The translations under genes and the position numbers were made by a program. The notes under the pieces were generated by a model that was not told the DNA's origin, did no database searches, and saw only the letters and a list, made by a program, of their open reading frames with translations. A stretch of 64,000 bases of DNA from Nitzschia sp. pyKryTriq1 (taxonomy: Eukaryota; Bacillariophyta; Bacillariophyceae; Bacillariales; Bacillariaceae): assembly GCA_956465555.1 (NCBI GenBank), contig OY101117.1, positions 558,001 to 622,000 on the forward strand, given 5' to 3'. Position 1 is the first letter of the stretch. Each line of letters opens with the position of its first letter. This document shows, piece by piece, positions 46,968-56,141 of this stretch.

Positions 46968-48389
46968 ATGAACGTCAACAATGAAATCGAGCACTCCTCG
47001 GCTCCTTTCGCCTCACAAGGCGACCTCACCGATAGAATGAGAGCCGGCAATATGATGATGATGGATCATCGAGGCCAGCACGGAGTAGACCTCAGCAAGG
47101 TGTCAAGTATTAGTAGCAACAACGATGGCTGTGACCTCAAAAAGTTCTCTGGAGATCTTCAGGGCTCACCCGACAAACTAAAACGCTCATCGCCGCTACT
47201 CCAAAAAGTAGGTGGTGAAAAGCCCAGTCCGACGAAGAAACAAAGCCCCACGTCCGCCGCCGCCGCCACAACAGCAGCCAAAAAAGTCAAACACAATCCT
47301 TCCGCGGACAAGTCCTCGTCATCCGAAGTGAAGAAGAGACGCACGCGCAAGAAGTGGAAGAAGCCCAAGGACAAGCCGAATCGTCCTCTCTCAGCGTACA
47401 ACCTCTTCTTTCAAGCAGAACGCGCCTCCATGTTGGGCGATGATGCCAAACTAAGCGAAACGGACAAGGCCAAGAAACGGGTGCATCGCAAGACTCATGG
47501 CAAGATTGGGTTTGCGGAAATGGCGAGATCCATCGGTCAGCTGTGGAAGGAGTTGCCCGAGGAGATCCGGAAGCCGTACCTCGAAGAAGCAGCAAAGGAA
47601 AAGAAGCGCTATGCCGTGGAGCTCGAGGTGTGGAAAAAGGAGCAGGAGGGCAAGCAGAAGCCTGGAAAGAGTCTAGTAGCAGCTCTCAAGGCGGAAAAGC
47701 TGGCAGCGGAGCGTGAAGGAGCATCCTCCGTCGAACAACAAGCATCGGGCTCGGCGAAAGACAGAGCCGATGAGGCCTTGAAACTGAAGATGATGGCAGA
47801 AGAGATCAACCAGCGCAATATGGCCTTGATGCAACAACGCTCTGAGACTGAGTATCTGCGGGCTTTGCAAGAACGTAAGATGGCTCTTCTTGCAAGCCGT
47901 TCGGCGTTCGACTCGAGCTTATTTCAGTATCCTAGTGCATCGGAAGCTTCCGCGAACGCGCTGATGCAGCAGTTTCAGGGTGTGACTGGTATGGGCCCAT
48001 TGGGTCTGAATATGAACCCGATGGGCATGAATATGAATATGAACCCGATGGGCATGAATGCCATGAACATGAATATGAACCCACTGGGTATGAATGCCAT
48101 GAACATGAATATGAACCCACTGGGTATGAATGCCATGAAGATGATGGCTGCAGCCGATCTTCAGCAGAGGCAGGCTCAGTTGGGTGCTGCGAGCCGCCTG
48201 CAGCAACTTCGAGCTAGCTTGGGTGACTTGCAGGGTGTGGGTAACTCTGCTATGGGAACGAGCAACAACACTACTCCAAGTGGTACGGGCAATAACGGGC
48301 AGGGAGATCTGGGTCGAGATCAATATGCCGGCAATGAGAGGACGACGGCTGCAGTGGCGACGCGCTTGCAGAGCCGATTCAACATGTAA
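46968..48389 (+). CDS. HMG-box protein (paralogue B) with Met/Asn repeats
   Basis: Intronless, 473 aa. A Lys/Ser-rich N-terminal region with nuclear-localisation-like KKRRTRKKWKKPKDKP precedes an HMG box at about residues 137-225 (NRPLSAYNLFFQAER ... GFAEMARSIGQLWKELP). A coiled-coil-like Glu/Lys/Ala region follows, then TEYLRALQERKMALL and FQYPSASEASANALMQQFQG, matching paralogue A. Residues about 350-391 are repeats of MNPMGMN and NAMNMNMNPLG. The tail is Gly/Asn/Thr-rich. Likely a chromatin architectural protein. Its start faces paralogue A across 2.2 kb, suggesting an old inverted duplication. Confidence 0.9.
   Translation: MNVNNEIEHSSAPFASQGDLTDRMRAGNMMMMDHRGQHGVDLSKVSSISSNNDGCDLKKFSGDLQGSPDKLKRSSPLLQKVGGEKPSPTKKQSPTSAAAATTAAKKVKHNPSADKSSSSEVKKRRTRKKWKKPKDKPNRPLSAYNLFFQAERASMLGDDAKLSETDKAKKRVHRKTHGKIGFAEMARSIGQLWKELPEEIRKPYLEEAAKEKKRYAVELEVWKKEQEGKQKPGKSLVAALKAEKLAAEREGASSVEQQASGSAKDRADEALKLKMMAEEINQRNMALMQQRSETEYLRALQERKMALLASRSAFDSSLFQYPSASEASANALMQQFQGVTGMGPLGLNMNPMGMNMNMNPMGMNAMNMNMNPLGMNAMNMNMNPLGMNAMKMMAAADLQQRQAQLGAASRLQQLRASLGDLQGVGNSAMGTSNNTTPSGTGNNGQGDLGRDQYAGNERTTAAVATRLQSRFNM
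48015..48140 (+). repeat. In-frame 36-bp minisatellite inside the HMG-box gene
   Basis: Units of 27, 36, 36 and 27 bp begin aacccgatgggcatgaat or aacccactgggtatgaat and keep the reading frame. They encode Met/Asn-rich repeats. The two middle-to-last units are almost identical, so the array probably expanded recently. Confidence 0.85.
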
Positions 48390-48746
48390 TAATGTGCCAG
48401 AAGATTCATGCGTGCTAAAAGAAGGGATTTCAAGATGCCCCGCACCGGTAGACTTATAGAATCATCCCTCTACAACGTCAACTCACGAATCTATTTGCAG
48501 TTGTTGATACATAAGATGACTCGTTACACAATAACATGTCTCGCTTGATTAGGGCGTACTGTACCATACTTTATCCGTCATCAGAGCAGCGATCACCGCG
48601 TTTTTGGATTGCTGCTGGCACCAATGAATGACTGCGAATGAAAGCAGCAGCGATACCTGGGGAGGTGCTCTGCGTGCTTGAAGCCGACGATCATAGGTCG
48701 ACCTCGCACCGTACCCGCCACAGGAGTATACGTAGTAGGAAGACCT
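48390..48746. other. Convergent intergenic spacer
   Basis: 357 bp between the ends of the HMG-box and PPR genes. No gene or RNA recognised; one short gtactgtaccatac word near 48556. Confidence 0.5.
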
Positions 48747-50360
48747 TTAAACGGACTCCCTTCTCGGCAGTTTGTGGTCCAGAATTCGCTTCTTGAGAGT
48801 CGCAATACGGTTGGCGCTTTCTTTGTTGCCCGCATTCACCAAAGCATCGTGAACCAAGTCAAAGCTTACTTTGGTCGGTTTTTGATCGCCATCTCCTGCC
48901 AAATATTGCAAACACATACCGGTCAAAATTTCTTCTGTCCGCTCTGCCGCTTGAAGAACTACCGCCGCTGATGTCGTTGATGATGATTCGTTCTCTTCCA
49001 GCGCTGCTACCGCCGCAGCAGCGGATGTCATCCAGGCTTTGATGGTTGCGGTATAAGTGACCGCATTGGGTTTGACACCTTCATCTCCAATAAGGTATCG
49101 CTGCGTCATGCGCTTCAAGACAGCCTCGGCCATTGGACCAGATTCCAGTGTTTTCGAATTAGCGTGTGCATTGATGCACGTGGAATACGAAATGACATCT
49201 GGTTTCAGGGATAGGTCCCCTCTAGAGTACTGTTGCTCCATCATTTCCAATAGTTGGGTTGCTTGATGTGCGTTGCCCTCGCTCTTGGCGAATGCATTCA
49301 GGCAGGCATTGTAGACAAACGTAGTCGGTTTCACACCTTCGTAGCCAAGTTGATACATGCTATTCATTTGTTGTAGAATCTGAGCGGCCTTGTCCGTGGA
49401 TTGGGGGTCGTTTTGACTATCATTTGCGTAAGCGTTAATGATCGCTCCAAAAGTCTGTGAATCGGGCTCCATTTCCTCATCGCCCGCAGTGTACAAATCT
49501 TCCATTTTGTGCAACAAAGCTGCCGCTCGATCACCACATTGTGGTTCGCGGCTCCGAGCAATGGAATTAATGACCAAATTGAATGTCCTCGCCGAGGGCT
49601 TGAGTTCGGGATCTTGATCAGAAGCCACGTAGAGGCCCCACAGTTGGTTCATGAGACGCTCGGCATTATTGTGTGAATCTTTGGCAGAAGATCGAACCCA
49701 CGCCGTGATTGCGGCATTGAAGGCAATGCAATTCGGCTTGACAAACAAGACATCCGCGAGATCCACCTCATCATCCTCGTTAGTAAGATCCGAGCCTGAC
49801 GACCCAGTGGTACTACTAGAAGTTGAATCATCGTCAATCGATGAATTCGCTACTGGAGACAGTTCCAGCATCCACTGGAGAATCGCTTCGGCGCGCTCAG
49901 CAGCATCTGGTCGACGACTTCGTGCCCAAGCGTTAATGACGGCGGTGAAGGTGACCACGTTGGGCTGGATTTCCAACTCTAGTCCCATAGAAATCTCTCG
50001 AAGTGTCTTTCGAAGTAGCTCCTCCACCTTTTCCGCTGAATGCTTGTCAAAATTCCGTGCCATGGTATTGAGCTTGTTGTTGAACTGGATCGTTGCTTGG
50101 TTCACGAAACGCCTATCACTAGCTCTGTTCTTGTTGGGGCTGCCACGTCGTGATCGTTTGTTCTCGACGCGATCTGTTCCGGGATCATCCTCTAGCACAC
50201 CTTTCGAAGACGAAGTAAACGCAGACAGTAGGGTAGTTGAAGTGATGACAGAACTTCTGCTGGAGAGTACTGAGAATGACTGGACACCTGTGGTGATAAT
50301 CCCAGCAAGAAAGGCAACAGCCAGCCGCCGTCTTCGAAACCCACTCCACATTTTCGACAT
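48747..50360 (-). CDS. Pentatricopeptide repeat (PPR) protein, probably plastid
   Basis: Intronless, 537 aa. Eight PPR-like repeats run from about residue 120 to the end, each with the P-x-x-x-(T/S)-(F/Y) start (PNVVTFTAVINAWARS; PNCIAFNAAITAW; PSARTFNLVINSIARS; PDSQTFGAIINAYAN; PTTFVYNACLNAFAKS; PDVISYSTCINAHANS; PNAVTYTATIKAW). PPR tracts bind single-stranded RNA in organelles for processing or stability. The N-terminus has a signal-peptide core (LAVAFLAGIITTGVQS) followed by F29SVLSSRS, an ASAFAP-like site and Ser-rich transit segment. This supports plastid targeting. Acidic Ser/Thr inserts interrupt two of the repeats. No SMR or DYW tail. Confidence 0.88.
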   Translation of the reverse strand: MSKMWSGFRRRRLAVAFLAGIITTGVQSFSVLSSRSSVITSTTLLSAFTSSSKGVLEDDPGTDRVENKRSRRGSPNKNRASDRRFVNQATIQFNNKLNTMARNFDKHSAEKVEELLRKTLREISMGLELEIQPNVVTFTAVINAWARSRRPDAAERAEAILQWMLELSPVANSSIDDDSTSSSTTGSSGSDLTNEDDEVDLADVLFVKPNCIAFNAAITAWVRSSAKDSHNNAERLMNQLWGLYVASDQDPELKPSARTFNLVINSIARSREPQCGDRAAALLHKMEDLYTAGDEEMEPDSQTFGAIINAYANDSQNDPQSTDKAAQILQQMNSMYQLGYEGVKPTTFVYNACLNAFAKSEGNAHQATQLLEMMEQQYSRGDLSLKPDVISYSTCINAHANSKTLESGPMAEAVLKRMTQRYLIGDEGVKPNAVTYTATIKAWMTSAAAAVAALEENESSSTTSAAVVLQAAERTEEILTGMCLQYLAGDGDQKPTKVSFDLVHDALVNAGNKESANRIATLKKRILDHKLPRRESV

Positions 50361-50982
50361 ATTCTTTCAACGGCTGACGACCAAGCTTGATGAGGGGTCT
50401 TTCGTCTGGTAGAAGCCAACCTCGCTATAAGCTGAGCCGTACAATTGTAGAAAGGGTGGTTGTTTGTGATCGTGATGCTTGCGTGGTGTTATTCGATGTT
50501 GTATGTTGTATGTTGTATGTTGTATGTTGTGTCACGTATGTATCCTGTTGTTGTGCCATGAAAAATCGCGAGGTCATCGTTCGTTCATCGTCGGCTGTTT
50601 TGTTGGTGGCAATACGCAGTGCGGTGGTCACGCGTGGTGGTTACGCGCGTAGTGAGTTTTTCGACTAATCCGAGTTCTGTGGCCCAAAAGTAGTATGTAC
50701 TCTCTACAAGACCCAGTAGAGCTAGTACTACAGAGAGAGAGCGAGAGAGAGGTACCGGTACTCGTTGTATCGGTAGGCTCTCTGCGAGCTACTCTACTAC
50801 TAGAGTAGAGAAAACTGTTGGAAGGGCGCAGTGATCTATCCGAATTTCCCTCCCTATTGTTGTTTTTGTCGCAAAACTGTTATCACTCTCATAAAAAGCT
50901 ACTCGTAATGTATTGGAATCTCCAGTTTATATGTTTCGTCTGAGACTACTACGTTATTGATAACCGTAGCTGCTCTTGTTGA
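50361..50982. other. Intergenic spacer with microsatellite and palindromic DNA
   Basis: No gene seen. A perfect atgttgt 7-bp repeat (five units) lies at 50496-50530. From about 50700 to 50815 there are CTCTAC/GTAGAG and CTAGTAG words, an agagagag run, and one gtaccggtac palindrome. The proximal part must hold the PPR gene promoter. Confidence 0.6.
50496..50530. repeat. 7-bp microsatellite (atgttgt)5
   Basis: Five exact head-to-tail copies of atgttgt, non-coding, in the 5' flank of the PPR gene. Confidence 0.95.
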
Positions 50983-52167
50983 CTATACACTATCTTCGTG
51001 GTAGTATTGATCTTCTTCATCCACATATTGCTTGGAATAGGCATTTCGTAGTTTTTTCAGTGCCTGTTTCTGTAATTTTCGTACTTTGCTGACTGAGATA
51101 CCTAGGTCGTATGCCACCTCTTTCTGAGTCTTGGGTGCATCGTCGTCTAGACCGAATCGTAATTGAATGATTTGAGACTCCATATCATCCAGAGTGGAAC
51201 CGAGGAATTCATCGACATTGTAGATGATCATATCTCGCAGAGCAAGATCATCCAGAGTCAAGTCGCCATCTTCGTTTCCTGCCAAGCCGAGTGACGTGGT
51301 TTCATCGTCCTCGTTGGACGGTATACTGTCCCTGAGGGGAGCGGCTACCTGTTGCTGATGGATCCACATTTGATCTTCCCCTTCAAACTGCAGAGCCTCG
51401 TCCAAAAACTCTTCGACTAGCTCGTCTGGTTTGACCTTTTTGCCGTTGTCCAGCACTAGCCCTTCGCGGACCTCCCACTCGTCCTGGTTAGAGTAATGAG
51501 TCTCCAGCGGGTCTGAGATTTCCACAGTGCTTTCTACGCTGAGCGCGCTCCTTCGGCTATTCGTAGAGGAGGCTAGTTGGTTGTGGACCTGGTAATCTTC
51601 CAGTGCACGCTGGATTCGTTCCTTTGCAAACTTCTCAAATGTTTGCCCGGGTCGGGCATCCTGTTCGTAGGTGGTCATTGCTTGCATCAAAGCCATGACA
51701 CCTTCTTGAATCAAGTCATCATTGCTGGTGCCAGCAGCATTCACCGTCGATGAGGCAACCAAGTCTTGTACCCACCGGAGGCCTTCTCGCGTAGAAAACC
51801 CCGATCGAAGATTCAGATTGAGATGCTGTTCTCGTTCCCATCGAAAGATACGTTGCGCCAGCTCGGGGTTGATGTGGCCCTTGGCATCTTCCAAAAAGGC
51901 ACGGGTAATGTCAGACGATTTGCTGCCTTTACTGTCCTCAGATCCACCGTCAACACCTCGTGTGGATCGCGTGGATCTTGTGGCAGTCGACAAGGCCGTT
52001 TCGCCAAGTCTCGGAGCTGTACTTGTATGGTGCTGGGGAGAGCGACGGAACGAAGCGATGGGCTGCCCGTTCGGAAACGCACCACACAGCAGTAAACCGC
52101 TCTGGCTATCTCCAGCCGTCAGGAGGAGTGCCATCCAAACCCACGATCGAGAGTGCACTGTCAGCAT
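50983..52167 (-). CDS. Plastid-type RNA polymerase sigma-70 factor, divergent
   Basis: Intronless, 394 aa. A hydrophobic N-terminal signal (WMALLLTAGDSQSGLLLCGA) is followed by F31-P-N, an ASAFAP-like site, so import into the complex plastid is likely. There it would serve the bacterial-type plastid polymerase. Sigma region 2.1-2.2 is visible as LIQEGVMALMQAMTTYEQD. Region 4 is clear: MESQIIQLRFGLDD, then the helix-turn-helix TQKEVAYDLGISVSKVRKLQ. Between them, the usual region 2.3-2.4 (-10 recognition, WWIRQAI) is reduced to FEKFAKERIQRALEDY. Region 3 is replaced by an acidic linker of roughly 100 residues. It may be a specialised or non-canonical sigma factor. Confidence 0.85.
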   Translation of the reverse strand: MLTVHSRSWVWMALLLTAGDSQSGLLLCGAFPNGQPIASFRRSPQHHTSTAPRLGETALSTATRSTRSTRGVDGGSEDSKGSKSSDITRAFLEDAKGHINPELAQRIFRWEREQHLNLNLRSGFSTREGLRWVQDLVASSTVNAAGTSNDDLIQEGVMALMQAMTTYEQDARPGQTFEKFAKERIQRALEDYQVHNQLASSTNSRRSALSVESTVEISDPLETHYSNQDEWEVREGLVLDNGKKVKPDELVEEFLDEALQFEGEDQMWIHQQQVAAPLRDSIPSNEDDETTSLGLAGNEDGDLTLDDLALRDMIIYNVDEFLGSTLDDMESQIIQLRFGLDDDAPKTQKEVAYDLGISVSKVRKLQKQALKKLRNAYSKQYVDEEDQYYHEDSV

Positions 52168-53059
52168 TATGGTTGTGTTGTGTGAATATGAATCTAGAGA
52201 GGAAACGAAACGATTTGTGCTATCACGATTTGGATTGGAGGACTATGTGTATCATGTTGTGCGGAACATTGGGCATCACACAACAGACGTGCAATATTCA
52301 CCGACCAGCTGGCCCATCCATCACCGATCATCACCGCGACAAAAATGAAAGAATCTCGAACCGAACTTCCGTCGTTGAGGTGTTCGGCTCTCAGATACGT
52401 AGGATCACGTACTGGGTCTACAGGCAGTGAGTTAGTCTACGTTGGGGCAACCGTGCGTGCGTTTCGCGCGTATCCTTTCCGTCACGCAGACGCAAGTGCT
52501 CTTCGTGCAGTATGATACAGTGTAAAGTACCAGGTAGGTACCAGGTACCAGGTACTATGGTACCTGGTCCTTAGTGTACCGATAGTCCAAAAAGAGAGCG
52601 CGATGATGAGAGCCTACCAGTAAAGTACATCCGGGTCAATGGTAGAGCGCCACATTATGATGTCTGCTGCACGTTAAGAATAATAATGTCTCTCTTTGCA
52701 GAAGTAGCTACAGTACTCTCTACTCCCTCTAGAGATAGAGTGAGTAGTCCTAGATAATCTATATCAGAGAGAGAGAGAGAGAGTACCTTTGTCTCTACTG
52801 TCTGTAGAGCTACTAGCTACTGCCGTTCTGGTAACAAAACTTTGTCTGGGTACTAGCTAGACAACAGATACCGGTGGAGTCTGCGATCGATCAAGTTGTC
52901 ACCAAACCAGACTGGCGTCTTTGTTGTTTCGATATGCCGTAGGAGTAGTCGTCTTATGCCACTACTTTCAATGATCGGAACCAGCAGGTTTCCACTATAT
53001 GCCGTAGGAGTAGTCGACTTATGCCACTACTTTCAATGATCGGAACCAGCAGCTTTCCC
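52168..53059. other. Intergenic spacer with palindromes and a tandem duplication
   Basis: About 0.9 kb with no gene recognised. It holds a GTAC island (52523-52580), a CTCTAC/CTAG/agagag-rich patch (about 52680-52815) and a 65-bp tandem duplication that ends at the stop codon of the next gene. Confidence 0.6.
52523..52580. repeat. GTAC palindrome island
   Basis: Overlapping gtaccaggtaggtaccaggtaccaggtac type words lie about 360-410 bp upstream of the sigma factor start. Confidence 0.75.
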
Positions 53060-53061
53060 CT
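52932..53061. repeat. 65-bp tandem direct duplication
   Basis: Unit 1 (52932-52996) and unit 2 (52997-53061) both begin atatgccgtaggagtagtcg and share cttatgccactactttcaat. They differ at only a few positions. Unit 2 runs into the stop codon of the Ala/Pro-rich gene, so the duplication lies in its 3' untranslated region. The copies are close enough to be recent. Confidence 0.9.
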
Positions 53062-53629
53062 ATTTTTTCTGTTTCCCCATCTTCGCGGCTTCGGCTGCAG
53101 GGATTACTTCCATCGTTTTTTCAATCTTCGTTTTCCAATCCGGTGTGATCGTTTTCTTAATTGTAGTTCTGACCAAATTTCCATCCTCGTCCCATTCTTC
53201 TTTGACTTCAAATCGCGTCTGGTCGCCTTTTGATTTTGTTTCTTTATCCCACTCTTTCGCGGGAGGGGCCCATCCTCGCACTGCCTTGGGGCCTGACGAT
53301 TGTGAAGTTGGCACAGGTGCAGGTTGAGAAACGTCACTATTTGGGACCTGTGCTGTCGCTGGTAGAAATGCTTTGGCGCCTTTGGCTTCTTTGGGAACAT
53401 ACGAGGCTTGGCCTCCTCCTTCACCTGTCGACATGGGTTCTGTGGTGGTGGTGGTGGATGGAGCTGGAGCTGGAGCAGCTGCTGATACTTTGCCAGGTTT
53501 GTTATTCGCGGGAGGAGATTTTGATGCCGGTGCGGCCGCTGCGGCGGTTGAAGAATTGGTGTCTCCTGGTTGCGCTCCTCCTTCACTCGACGCACAGCAA
53601 CTGTCGTTCCGATATGCAAAATTCACCAA
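53060..53629 (-). CDS. Ala/Pro-rich protein of unknown function, 5' end unresolved
   Basis: A frame of about 189 codons ends KMGKQKK-stop. The middle is Ala/Pro/Ser/Thr-rich low complexity. The C-terminal 70 residues look conserved-type (GWAPPAKEWDKE, FEVKEEWDEDGNLVRTTIKK, TPDWKTKIEKTMEVIP). No ATG opens this frame, so at least one upstream exon is needed. A candidate upstream exon (53749-53838) ends at a good GTAAGT donor, but its phase does not fit any visible acceptor in this frame. Another option is a short hydrophobic N-terminus starting near 53719 with a 64-nt intron. I leave the start open. Confidence 0.5.
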   Translation of the reverse strand: MVNFAYRNDSCCASSEGGAQPGDTNSSTAAAAAPASKSPPANNKPGKVSAAAPAPAPSTTTTTEPMSTGEGGGQASYVPKEAKGAKAFLPATAQVPNSDVSQPAPVPTSQSSGPKAVRGWAPPAKEWDKETKSKGDQTRFEVKEEWDEDGNLVRTTIKKTITPDWKTKIEKTMEVIPAAEAAKMGKQKK

Positions 53630-54227
53630 AAATCCGACGAGGATGATTCAGAATGAAAATTCACGATGTATGACTCAATATTAGGACACCGATGACTGCA
53701 AGATGCGCACAATACAACATAGTTGCTTCCCTTGGAAGGCTGACTTACCCCATTGCTGTGTTGTAGCCTATCGTTTAATTGTTTATGCAAGCGACCTACT
53801 GCTAGGAGGCAAGAGTGGTCGTCTCTTCGTCGTTGCATCCATCATCGTCTTAAATTTCGATGACCCGCGCGATGACTTCTTCTTTCGAATCTTGAATTAT
53901 TGAGGAGTCGTCACAGTCTCAGTCGTGAAAAGACTCCTCCTCCTCCTGCCGCGAATGACCCACAAGTCGTGGGAGTCGAACGTCAAAACCGAAAACCAAA
54001 AATCGATCGCATACAATACCGGTAGTAATCTGTAATTAGACGACTATCTACTTGTACTCTACTACTAGCTAGTAAGCAGTCTTTCTAGCTCTACCTTTCG
54101 CAAACATCATGACGTAGAGGTGTTTACGATGAAGCTTCGTAGTTTAGATATTAAGTTTTCAACTACCCCTGTTTTCCGTAAATTCATTAGTAGGGTAAAA
54201 AGGGATTCCAACAACAATTTCGGCGAT
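53630..54227. other. Spacer and probable 5' exon region of the Ala/Pro-rich gene
   Basis: About 600 bp. The part 53630-53838 probably holds the missing 5' exon(s) of the minus-strand gene. Around 54045-54095 there are CTACTACTAGCTAGTAG palindromes. No other gene seen. Confidence 0.45.
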
Positions 54228-55563
54228 CTAGATCTCGGGAATGTCATCAGGTTTTGTTGCCGCTTTCTTTTTTTTCTTTTTCGTTCCAGCACTAGTCGGT
54301 GTGGTAGAACCTCCCTTTTTGGGACTCTTAGTAGACGACTTGCGAGGGGTCGACGGCCGCCCATCGGACCCCGGAGTATCCGAGGCGCGAGTTCCTTTTC
54401 TGGGCGATTTGGACATGTTCGTTCGCGACGAAGAGGGTCTAGGAGATTCCGGCGCGGTAGCGCTGGTTCGATTGGATGATGGAACTGGGGACTTTTTTAC
54501 GGAATTCTTTAGATTTGATTTTGGTGTCTCTTTTTGTGCAGCAGATTCTGAAGGAGGCAATGCCAATGGCACTTCTCGTGAGGACGGAGCTTTTGGCGCC
54601 TTTTTCTTTCGCTGAGGGCTGTCATCGGGAGCTGGCAAGGCAAGCCGCTCTTCTTCAGGTGCTGGAAGCGCCAACATTTCTTCTTTATCGGCTTCGATAT
54701 CCTTAAAATCGACCCCATTTGGATTCGTTGACATTTCGGCTTCCTTCTTTCTGACCAAATACAGCAGAAAGGCTGCGAACAGCCACAAGAACCCTGCAAC
54801 AATAGCGACATATCCCGCCCTTGCTAAGATGCAATCGACAGCTTCACAAAGTTCCGACCTCAATCCCACCAGCAGCATAAAACTGAAAAAGGCATTGAGC
54901 ACATGCACGCCAATCAGAGGGTAAAACCAACCTAGATCCAATCGAGACCAGAATAGGACGCAGTTCAAGAAGGCCACAGGAATAGTCGTAAAGGATCCAA
55001 TCACTCCGATGGATTTTCCCAGCTTCCAGATAGAATCAAAGATTTCTCTAGAATCACCGTCACCCCACTTAATACAAACATTCGAGTCTTCCTCCGGACC
55101 TTTTTCGGGAAGATAAATGGTTCAAGGACGTGAGAAGAGTGGGGATTTGTGGCAAAACGACGAGAGACGCAATTATACGTCAATATTACAACTCACCGAG
55201 TGCCAAGGCAAACTCCGAAGATTCTAAATTCCAATATCCATACCAAATCTCAAAATCCCCGCCGACACTCTTTGAGACTGTCAACGAGCAGCGAAAGGCA
55301 GGAAACAGAAAGAACCAGGTCGCGAAGAAAGTGACTACTGGAAGAATCCAGGACAGGTGACCGTAAGGACAAACATCAAAGCCACTACATTCAGTCAGTA
55401 TGTATCCAAAGAAGAAAAGGGGATGCAGGGCAGTGGGCGACAGCAAACGTGAGCGCCGGTTTGTTCCACAGAAAATTTTTGGAATTTCAAATCTCAAGCC
55501 ATGTTTCTTCAGTCGTAGAAACGTCCACGAAATAACAGCTTACCAACATCTCCGATCCGTCAT
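54228..55563 (-). CDS. Four-TM membrane protein, diatom family (paralogue B) with basic tail
   Basis: Three exons, 55544-55563 (20 nt, MTDRRC), 55197-55384 and 54228-55099, with introns of 159 and 97 nt; product 359 aa. TM1 lies near residues 16-38 (LSWILPVVTFFATWFFLFPA), then a Cys-containing loop with GYWNLES. TM2 to TM4 follow in about 85-180 (IGSFTTIPVAFLNCVLF; LNAFFSFMLLVGL; YVAIVAGFLWLFAAFLLYLV). The intron after the tiny first exon sits at the same place and phase (2) as in paralogue A at 42696. The cytosolic tail of about 180 residues is Lys/Ser/Pro-rich with repeated LALPAP/LALPPS motifs. Function unknown. The third-exon acceptor (GAAAAAG) is weak but restores the alignment to paralogue A. 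Confidence 0.72.
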
Positions 55564-56141
55564 TTTGCAGTATCAACTTGGGTGCCTAACAGAGACGATG
55601 TGTGTGTAGACAGTATATCGTCGGAGGAGGTCTTCCTCGCTGATTGACGAGGCGGAGCCATCTTATCGCCTCGGTGCTGGGGGTCTCTCTCACACCTCTC
55701 ACTGACCATAATGATCGTGGTGCAAAAGGTGCAACATGTAGTCTACCTGTACATAGACCGGTACAGTACTGTACCGGTACGGTATGGATACCTGGGTACC
55801 AGGTACAGGTAGTAGCAGAAGAGGCGTGGACCGTGCGTGGGCAATAATGCTTTGAAATTTGGCCGCATTGATGGAAGAAAAGGGCGCGCCGGTCGACTTC
55901 CAGTACGAAAGCGCTTGCGTAGAATATCTACAGTAGTACGCAACCAAGACTGCGCACACAGTATTTATGACACCTCCAGCAGCCTACCGGTACCGGTACA
56001 TGAAGGGGTGTATAATAACATTTTGTGAGATAAAAACGTTTATTCGAACTGTAGCTACGCTATACCCAGGGAGGACTTGTAGTATCTTTCCTAGCTCCCG
56101 TGAGAGGAAAGATTCTTGCTCCCAACGTTCTGCGATCTCCA
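55564..56141. other. Intergenic spacer with GTAC islands
   Basis: No gene seen. GTAC palindromes lie at 55740-55815 (accggtacagtactgtaccg and ggtaccaggtacag) and again at about 55985-56000. The promoter of the four-TM paralogue B lies at the left end. Confidence 0.55.

Noticed and set aside
53104-53619. Long basic open frame on the minus strand overlapping the Ala/Pro-rich gene
   Set aside because: Its His/Gln/Pro/Lys pattern is what a +1 shift of the Ala/Pro-rich frame gives. The other frame has the more natural acidic/basic C-terminal domain.
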